A stretch of 19,603 bases of DNA from JAYRWN01 sp041917975 (GTDB lineage: Bacteria > Bacteroidota > Bacteroidia > Chitinophagales > Saprospiraceae), in the NCBI GenBank assembly GCA_041917975.1, contig JAYRWN010000250.1, positions 1 to 19,603 of the forward strand. The letters are read 5' to 3'. Positions 14,801 to 19,603 of the stretch are shown here, piece after piece. Below the pieces are notes generated by a model. That model was not told where the DNA came from. It searched no databases and saw only the letters and a program-made list of their open reading frames with translations. Position numbers and translations under genes: made by a program. Each line of letters begins with the position of its first letter. The first letter of the stretch is position 1.

Positions 14801-16426
14801 TTTCTGACAATTATAAAAATCGATGTAGTCATTAAAGACACGGATGTCCAATACCATTTCGATATACCGGTCAAACTCCTTTTTATAACGGATGTAGGTC
14901 GCTTGGCTGAAACGCGAAACAATTAAATTACGCCAGTAGTTGCGGTAGTATTCCAACGTGTCCATGCGGGCGGCTGCAAAATGCAGATCCGGGCAGCAGT
15001 TGTCCGTACTTCCATCGTCAAAAGTTTCGGCATATACACGAGCCCAGCAGGAGTTGGGGTCCAGCGTAGTCACCGTATGCTGATCACAGACCGGTGTGGG
15101 TGGGGTCAGGTCTTTTACATCAATAATGAATGTATCGATAGCCGTATTTAAACATGAATCGGCTACATAGACAATGGCTTCGTGCTGGCCGGCTGGCAAA
15201 GTGAAGGTCAGAGGTATATACTTACCCTGGGAATTCCGCTGAAATACTTTATGATCCGTAAAGTTGGCTTTCTCCTCAGGATCGTAGTAGAAAATTTCCA
15301 CATGGGCCATACCTAATGGAGAACAGTCGGCTGAATCAAACAAAGGCACCGGTATAGTGATTTTGGCAGCGCAATCGTGAGGTTGCACGGCATACGTGGT
15401 ATCGTTATACTTCTTTAAAGGGGGAGGAAGGGTGTCCAGTATCTTTATCCACTGCACACACTGGATGGTAGTGTCTCTGCACCAATCGATAATCTCCCAG
15501 GTCCGTCGAATTTTTTTGCTGGTACCGCAGATGGGGAAGATGTGGTCTTTATAATTGGTATAGGTTTTACACACACTTCCGGTTGGAAAAGCGCTGATGG
15601 TGGTGTCATTACCGTTGCCATCATAGTCAGCAATGTAAATACCAGGGACACCGGAAAACTTCGGGTCAGGACGGCCATCATGGTCCAGGTCTTTGGAGGC
15701 TGCTTCGTAACATTCAAACATGGTGTCAGCCGGACAGGTGATGCTGTCCAGTGGCAAACGCAAAATCCAAAAACTGTCCACACAACTGGAGGTCGTACCC
15801 CAGCGGTCTTTCGCTATCACACGACGCACGCATAATCCGGCAAAATCAACTGAATCACAGGGGTATTCGACACAGTTTACCGAAACGGTAACCGGATAGG
15901 TCCCGCCGCAGTTATCATGAGCCATTCCATTGGGGAAACGATCTTTTCCTGCATAATAACGGTCCAGGTCAGAACAATAAATGGTGTCTTTGACACAGAA
16001 CAGATTAGGTCCGGCTTTATCTTCTACATAGATATAACCCCAGCAACTGTTGTAGTTGTTTGGCCCGGAAATAGAGTACTTGATGGTATGTTTGACATAC
16101 TTACAGGTCAAGGTATTATTGGGTACAATTTTTCCAAAACCATCAGTAAGGGTCACGGTCAAGTTCACGTTAGCACAGGAACTTAGAGTAGCCGGAGAGG
16201 CCACCATGGCTGGAGTCACTACTAAAGTACCATTAGGTACCGTATCTAATGATACATTATAATTACCTATACAGGTAAATACACATTGAGCCTGTCCCGC
16301 AGGCATACTTATTAACCACGACAGGACGAGTGTAAGTCCGAAGACGAGGTGCTTAAGTTTACTGCTGATGGGGACAAACTCTCCAGCAGTAGTCAGAAAG
16401 GACTTAAGAGAGTCAGTTTTCTTCAT
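11867..16426 (-). CDS. Giant modular surface protein: HYR/Ig-like modules, dockerin, cohesin-like domain, T9SS sorting domain
   Basis: A complete 1519-residue exported protein. Residues 1-46 are a long signal region with the hydrophobic core at 27-43. Most of the chain is Cys- and Asp-rich beta modules of HYR type; three carry the motif R-T-W-(T/E)-(I/F)-(I/F)-(D/N)-x-C (Trp310, Trp754, Trp839). A D-x-D-x-D-G-x-x-D calcium-like loop lies near residue 247 (DLDHDGRPDP). Residues 478-622 are a Tyr/Arg-rich, probably helical insert unlike the rest. The tail has a CnaB-like segment (1115-1167), a dockerin pair (GISTLDLVHIQKHILGL; DIDNNKKITATDLVALRRVI), a WRF...GDVNGS segment, a cohesin-like beta domain (1300-1428) and a T9SS type A sorting domain (1435-1519: LYQNTPNPFNQQT, DVTGK, final TATKKMIVLE). 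It should be secreted by T9SS and kept at the cell surface. An adhesive or matrix role is inferred. Confidence 0.85.
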   Translation of the reverse strand: MKKTDSLKSFLTTAGEFVPISSKLKHLVFGLTLVLSWLISMPAGQAQCVFTCIGNYNVSLDTVPNGTLVVTPAMVASPATLSSCANVNLTVTLTDGFGKIVPNNTLTCKYVKHTIKYSISGPNNYNSCWGYIYVEDKAGPNLFCVKDTIYCSDLDRYYAGKDRFPNGMAHDNCGGTYPVTVSVNCVEYPCDSVDFAGLCVRRVIAKDRWGTTSSCVDSFWILRLPLDSITCPADTMFECYEAASKDLDHDGRPDPKFSGVPGIYIADYDGNGNDTTISAFPTGSVCKTYTNYKDHIFPICGTSKKIRRTWEIIDWCRDTTIQCVQWIKILDTLPPPLKKYNDTTYAVQPHDCAAKITIPVPLFDSADCSPLGMAHVEIFYYDPEEKANFTDHKVFQRNSQGKYIPLTFTLPAGQHEAIVYVADSCLNTAIDTFIIDVKDLTPPTPVCDQHTVTTLDPNSCWARVYAETFDDGSTDNCCPDLHFAAARMDTLEYYRNYWRNLIVSRFSQATYIRYKKEFDRYIEMVLDIRVFNDYIDFYNCQKDKMIVTRVYEKCHLTKYYDSHIHGSSEHQFFAQETYGKHYGYITGKDINSGDPVKNRYSDAQLLDNLLQYIDEFRNFRTVYYGECMVEIDVDDKIGPVCTPKPDVTVFCDGVIQKPNAPSAEYAQCNNTIHGGDGWSSFNGNGFSLSPYDNCDTCSYWLLLDGQDVRIDPLSLFNTPDVFDNCAIDSSKTVITTTPLSVLDDCGEGILTRTWTFFDFCGNSTTCSQRVNVRQRSDFEVEFPKDTVLNCATERDLDPEEGIAGRPIISDDECEQIGISFKDEVFTIVEDACLKVVRTWTIINWCKYDPDAKYHAHDICNCHGSLNCEASSTRDRVNRFLKDNGDGYMRYTQVIKVRNNDDPTITIRSQNIVCANNSTTCMGSARIVATATDPCTDSTEIKWTILIDYGRTGTFVWYGQTIGDSAVYNNSSAPVGNHTVRFIASDRCGNQTTLDRQFSVDLCKRPTPYCKNLIIALMPVDNDGNGTIDNGMVEVWASDFDNGSFAYCNQRVVKITFDSAGLVPSRTFTCADLGVKNLQMWVIDSWGNRDRCDVQLTIQANSFSCGPTGANTAQVTGQIVTEGNEGIAKVNVELKGSAATSTSTGTNGVFNFASMPVGGSYEIIPGKNINPNNGISTLDLVHIQKHILGLENLTSPYRMIAADIDNNKKITATDLVALRRVILGIDDKFASNQSWRFVSKDYKFADAANPFTADLNEKYAIVLSKDMKADFIGIKVGDVNGSVTPSELKGAEVRSNQSLELVTENLAFEAGQEVRLPITSANFNQVLGYQFTLEYNAALMTYTGAESGAIQLDNSNFGVQKAKAGLITTSWHQANPVTVKPEEVLFTLIFTANAAGEIEKALTVNDKITQAEAYNQHLEASKVALKFTARQANNSFVLYQNTPNPFNQQTVIGFTLPAAGQATLKIMDVTGKTLSLIQGDYTKGYNEIRLNQVDLKMKGVLYYQLESAQYTATKKMIVLE
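12143..12529 (-). other. Cohesin-like domain of the 1519-residue adhesin
   Basis: Residues 1300-1428. The pattern F-E-A-G-Q-E-V-R-L-P-I, then GYQFTLEYNAALMTYTG, then ITTSWHQ and EVLFTLIFTANAAGEIEKAL, resembles the jelly-roll of cohesin and related anchoring domains (hydrophobic strand, glycine, V-x-L-P-I, then Y/F-Q-F-T-L). The assignment is by pattern only. It lies between the dockerin and the sorting domain of the same chain. Confidence 0.55.
12752..12913 (-). other. Dockerin type I repeat pair of the 1519-residue adhesin
   Basis: Residues 1172-1225 hold two F-hand-like calcium loops each followed by a helix: N-x-G-x-S-x-x-D-L-V-x-x-Q-K-H-I-L-G and D-x-D-N-N-x-x-I-x-x-x-D-L-V-A-L-R-R-V-I-L-G. 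This is the dockerin type I pattern, which in other systems binds cohesin domains. Confidence 0.8.
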
Positions 16427-16911
16427 GAGATCCTAGTTTTATTGTTAAAAATTATTTTGTGGCAAAACAGACCTGAGGCCCACGTCGCCGGTTTAAAAGC
16501 CAAAAACAATAAAGCTTCGGATAGCCTAAAAAAGCTATCGAAAGGCAGGATCTACTACCAATAAACTAACAGGTATGGTTAAAAAAATACAATAGTGCAG
16601 GTTACTCCACTATCAACTCAGGTAGGTTAAAAAAAAGAAAAACTGTAGGTTAAAAGGTTCTAATATACTATGCATTACACATTAAGGAATGTAATAATGC
16701 ATCACAAATATAGACTTTCCATAATATGTCTATTTACCTCATAGATGGTATTTATTAAATTATTGGATAATGATAATTATACTAACCTATATTTCAATTA
16801 TTTATGAAACTAATAAATTATATGTATGGCTTTAAGCCTACATATATTCTATTTTGTTCTAGTTTTTTCATCTGTTTGAGGTTAAGGTTTAAAGCTATAG
16901 GTATAAAAACT
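16427..16911 (-). promoter_or_regulatory. AT-rich leader/promoter region of the 1519-residue adhesin gene
   Basis: No gene is seen here on either strand. The minus strand has an exact -7 box TATATTTG (16712-16705), overlapped by an inverted repeat ATAGAC-N12-GTCTAT (16710-16733). Just downstream is an imperfect 12-bp hairpin (16671-16701), then another hairpin GATAGC/GCTATC (16516-16542). A further 11-bp hairpin (16819-16846) lies upstream of the box. Three copies of a (T)AGGTTAAAA-like sequence occur near 16574, 16623 and 16646. If the box is used, the leader is about 270 bases long. No TTG is found at the normal -33 distance. Confidence 0.4.
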
Positions 16912-16939
16912 AAAGCCCCGGTCAGGTGACCGGGGCTTT
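16905..16939 (-). terminator. Terminator of the second adhesin gene
   Basis: A perfect 13-bp inverted repeat, AAAGCCCCGGTCA (16912-16924) against TGACCGGGGCTTT (16927-16939), is followed on the minus strand by AGTTTTTAT. It lies 27 bases after the stop codon at 16967. Confidence 0.92.
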
Positions 16940-16966
16940 GCCAACGAACTAAGAACTCATGATTTT

Positions 16967-19603
16967 TTATCTTACGCGAATCATTTTCTTCGTGGCTGTA
17001 AAATCATTCGCTTCCATACGGTAGTACAAGACACCATGGTATTGTACAGTATTTAGATCAATATTTACGGTGTGCAGTCCCTTGCTGTAGTTACCTTCCA
17101 TCGTATGTAGTTTTTTACCAGTAACATCAAACAAGGTGAGCTTTACTTGAGAGTTATTTGGTACATAAAAACTAATGGTCGACTCCTGGAGGAATGGGTT
17201 TGGTCTATTTTGATACAAGACATAATCGGCCAGATCTGCCTCCTTACCCACGATCAACTTCAGGTTTTGTGCCAAGCCGTCTTCAAACCAGGCATGGTGA
17301 TACGTTTCGCTTAATTTGAGTGCTTCGTGCAGTTTGACCGGTTGTTTTGCCCGCACAATCAATTGAACAACGGTTTCACCCTTTTCATATCTGGCAGCAT
17401 AGGCATCATACCACACCAGGGAGAGCTGCCCTTCTTGAATGGCATAATCCAAACCTTTGGCGTGTACACCGTGCTCTACTGCGATCACTTCTAAGGCTGA
17501 TTCATCAAACCATAATTTAAACTGGAAACCCTGCGCGGTCCTGGAATCATCCATAACTAAAGGTATGCTGATCTGTTCACCACGGGATAACAGTTTATTT
17601 TCAGCATGTAAATAAACCGGAGCTTGACGTAATTCAGCAGATTGTAGATTGATACCCGCCGAGCCATTGACATCACCCAGTTTAATGGCGGTGAAATTGG
17701 TCTGCATGGCGTCTCCTTTTAGATTCTGGAAGGTATGAGCTTCCGGGAATTTTTGCTGCAGAGGATCAATGACCGGATCAAAAACAAAACCTTGATCGAT
17801 AAACCTCCAGCTCGGATAATTTTTATCCAATTCCTGAACCCCTAATAACATTTTCTGCAACTGCACTAAATCCAACGTGGACAAACTACCCGAGAAGTTC
17901 ACATCACCGGCTATATACTGATAAGGTGATACAAACGTTTCCAGTCCGAGGATGTGTTTTTTCAGGATGACCAAATCCAGGGCATTTACTCCATCCAAAA
18001 GTCCATCGTATTTATGCGGTTTAATGGTCAGATCATCTCCTTTAGGCAAGTGGTTAAAGTAATAGAAGCCCTCCTCATTGGTTTTTTGTTCGGAGACTTC
18101 AATACCCATAGCCATGATACTGGCTTGTTGTACGTCTGCACCGTTAAATGAAGTGACATTTCCTCCAACGGCCACGCCATTGACAATCGGATTAGGACAG
18201 AATAACAAAGTATCCAATACCCGGATCAGGGTGTTACAGAAGGCTTGATTGCCACTATTATCAGTACCATAGACCCGCAAACTAAGTACCCCAATGCTGT
18301 CGCAACCGTAGGTCTTGAGCGTATCATTTACGTTTGGAGAGAAAGAAAACCAGATATCATTCGGGCTGGAGAAGTTATCCTTAATGTTGCTGACAAATTC
18401 TTCAGGTTTTACAGTCACTTTTGGTACCGGATCGTTGGTGACATGCCGGAATAATTTCATACAGGAGAAGCTGGGCGGGAAAGAGTCCTTTACTTCTACC
18501 AGCATAGTATCTTTGGCCACATTCCCACAGGCATCGGTAGCGGTGAAGATGACGATGGTCTGCCCTAAAAAGAAAGTATCCGAGAGATTGGCTCCGCCAT
18601 TGTTATAATTATTGGTCACCACCACGGCCGGATCACAATCTCTAACGGTGGCTAACGGTATCGTAAGAATCGTATATCCGGTATCTGTAGATTTGCCAAA
18701 AGCACAAATGTCAGCAGGTATTCTCAATTCCGGGGCATCCCTGTCTTCAACCAGAATCACCTGATTTTTAGTACAAATCGCCGCCGGGGACGAGCACGTA
18801 TCGGTGATAGTCCAGGTACGTCGAATCACCAGGTTACACTCACCGGATGTTGGGGTGGACAATGTAGTATCCTTGTAGGTCACCTTTAATCCAAAACAAC
18901 GGCCCAAGTTAGGAATAGTCGGTCGACTATTGGTTATGCTATCCGGATGTGTGGACCGGGTACAAGATTCCAAGACAATTGTATCTCTTGCCAGGGTAAT
19001 TAAATTGCAAGGCAAGGGTGGTGACACACTAAATATCACTTTATAAGAACAAGTGGACTGATTATTGGCTGCATCCCGTGCGGTAAATCGATAGGTAATA
19101 GTATCTTTTCCACAAGGCCCCGAGACCCGCGTAGAATCATATACCAGGGCAGTAACACTACAATTATCGCTTGCCGAAGGGAAGACGACTTTATAAATAC
19201 TGTCGCAACGTATGTTTACATTCGCTGGACAGGTAAGCACCGGTGGGGTGCTATCCCTTACGGTAATTCTTACTCTGAAAATGCTGGAGTTACCACAGGA
19301 GTCCGTAGCCGTAAACGTAATGGAATCAACACCGACGGCTATAAACCCGGTAAATTTAGGCCCTCCACCTTTATTGTTGGTGATCACAACTTTTGGATCG
19401 CAATCCGTAGCTTTTACCGAGTCTAAACTGACGGTAGCCCCGCAGGCATTGGCATCCGCTTTCACGGTAATATTGGCAGGGCCGGTTAAAACCGGTGGTG
19501 CATTATCATCGATGGCTATAACCTGAGTGCTATCCCATTTTCCAGCTCCGGTGAGCGGATTGAAATTACATGAATCGATGACCGTCCATTTCCGGAAGAT
19601 AAT
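16967..19603 (-). CDS. Modular surface protein with HYR domains, dockerin, cohesin-like domain and T9SS sorting domain (N-terminus outside window)
   Basis: 878 residues are visible and the frame remains open to the last base (the left-most residues read IIFRKWTVIDSC), so the start lies beyond 19603. The GTG at 19465 is an internal valine codon. At least two HYR modules are clear (DDNAPPVLTGPANITV and DSTPPVLTCPANVNIRC). The motif R-(T/K)-W-T-(V/I)-(I)-(D) -x-C occurs at 19586 and 18812. The C-terminal tail matches that of the neighbouring adhesin: a CnaB-like segment, dockerin repeats (GVNALDLVILKKHILGL; GDVNFSGSLSTLDLVQLQKM), PSWRF...KLGDVNGS, a cohesin-like domain, and the T9SS sorting domain (LYQNRPNPFLQES, DVTGK, final TATKKMIRVR). 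It is expected to be exported by T9SS and surface-bound. The two genes look like diverged tandem paralogues in their tails, each with its own terminator. Confidence 0.85.
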   Translation of the reverse strand: MIFRKWTVIDSCNFNPLTGAGKWDSTQVIAIDDNAPPVLTGPANITVKADANACGATVSLDSVKATDCDPKVVITNNKGGGPKFTGFIAVGVDSITFTATDSCGNSSIFRVRITVRDSTPPVLTCPANVNIRCDSIYKVVFPSASDNCSVTALVYDSTRVSGPCGKDTITYRFTARDAANNQSTCSYKVIFSVSPPLPCNLITLARDTIVLESCTRSTHPDSITNSRPTIPNLGRCFGLKVTYKDTTLSTPTSGECNLVIRRTWTITDTCSSPAAICTKNQVILVEDRDAPELRIPADICAFGKSTDTGYTILTIPLATVRDCDPAVVVTNNYNNGGANLSDTFFLGQTIVIFTATDACGNVAKDTMLVEVKDSFPPSFSCMKLFRHVTNDPVPKVTVKPEEFVSNIKDNFSSPNDIWFSFSPNVNDTLKTYGCDSIGVLSLRVYGTDNSGNQAFCNTLIRVLDTLLFCPNPIVNGVAVGGNVTSFNGADVQQASIMAMGIEVSEQKTNEEGFYYFNHLPKGDDLTIKPHKYDGLLDGVNALDLVILKKHILGLETFVSPYQYIAGDVNFSGSLSTLDLVQLQKMLLGVQELDKNYPSWRFIDQGFVFDPVIDPLQQKFPEAHTFQNLKGDAMQTNFTAIKLGDVNGSAGINLQSAELRQAPVYLHAENKLLSRGEQISIPLVMDDSRTAQGFQFKLWFDESALEVIAVEHGVHAKGLDYAIQEGQLSLVWYDAYAARYEKGETVVQLIVRAKQPVKLHEALKLSETYHHAWFEDGLAQNLKLIVGKEADLADYVLYQNRPNPFLQESTISFYVPNNSQVKLTLFDVTGKKLHTMEGNYSKGLHTVNIDLNTVQYHGVLYYRMEANDFTATKKMIRVR
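17246..17617 (-). other. Cohesin-like domain of the second adhesin
   Basis: The segment from LHAENKLLSRGEQISIPLVM through GFQFKLWFDESALEVIAVEHG and LSLVWYDAY to VVQLIVRAKQPVKLHEAL follows the same strand pattern as the domain in the neighbouring protein and resembles cohesin folds. The assignment is by pattern only. Confidence 0.5.
17837..17995 (-). other. Dockerin type I repeat pair of the second adhesin
   Basis: Two calcium-loop plus helix units: DGVNALDLVILKKHILGL and DVNFSGSLSTLDLVQLQKML, separated by the ETFVSPYQYIAG linker. The linker matches ENLTSPYRMIAA in the neighbouring adhesin. Confidence 0.8.

Noticed and set aside
15445..15783. Minus-strand reading frame of 112 codons inside the large adhesin
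   Set aside because: It is out of frame with a clearly coding gene on the same strand and shows no domain or start signal of its own.
16349..16564. Plus-strand reading frame across the adhesin start and its leader
   Set aside because: It is antisense to the signal-peptide region and runs through non-coding hairpins; no recognisable protein.
19463..19465. GTG as the true start of the second adhesin
   Set aside because: The frame continues upstream to the window end with clear adhesin sequence (RKWTVIDSC, DDNAPPVLTGP), so this codon is internal.
11867..19603. CRISPR-like or tandem DNA repeats in the adhesin genes
   Set aside because: The repetition is at protein-motif level with irregular spacing; no identical DNA repeats of regular period are seen.

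Overview
The window looks like chromosomal DNA of a Bacteroidota bacterium, most likely of the Saprospiria (Saprospiraceae/Lewinella-like) branch. The reasons are: two giant surface proteins with dockerin repeats and type IX secretion (T9SS) C-terminal sorting domains; a DUF4293 membrane protein; an OstA/LptA-like protein beside a BatE-type TPR-SH3 protein; an ExbB operon with two exbD genes; and promoter boxes of the Bacteroidota TAnnTTTG type with little Shine-Dalgarno signal. The species-level placement is inference.

Layout, left to right. 1-126 is the 3' end of an OmpA-type cell-wall anchoring protein, closed by a strong terminator. 270-1502 encodes an exported retropepsin-like aspartic protease with a PDZ domain. 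1648-2631 is the rplU-rpmA ribosomal operon with a near-consensus promoter; its L27 protein carries an unusual C-terminal helix-hairpin-helix extension. A shared terminator separates it from a convergent, tightly coupled pair (2688-5266, minus): an OstA/LptA-like protein followed by a BatE-type protein. 5483-5923 (plus) is a DUF4293 membrane protein. 5973-6605 (minus) is a Vat-type hexapeptide acetyltransferase.

6705-9007 (minus) is a four-gene proton-channel operon (exbB, small membrane protein, exbD, exbD) ending in a terminator, with a tRNA-Ser(GGA) gene immediately upstream on the same strand. tatD and an RNase HI with a viroplasmin domain are divergent from a 36-bp spacer. ruvX-def is a minus-strand pair in which the promoter box almost touches the ruvX start codon.

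The last 7.8 kb (minus) holds two modular Cys-rich adhesin-like proteins: a complete one of 1519 residues and one whose N-terminus lies beyond the window. Both end in the same tail: CnaB-like segment, dockerin, a WRF/GDVNGS segment, a cohesin-like segment, then the T9SS sorting domain. A 540-bp AT-rich gap with several hairpins separates them. The gene content is otherwise housekeeping and envelope biology. I see no mobile element, CRISPR array or phage gene. The points most worth a second look are the L27 fusion, the dockerin plus cohesin-like tails, the helical insert in the large adhesin, and the structured leader between the two adhesin genes.
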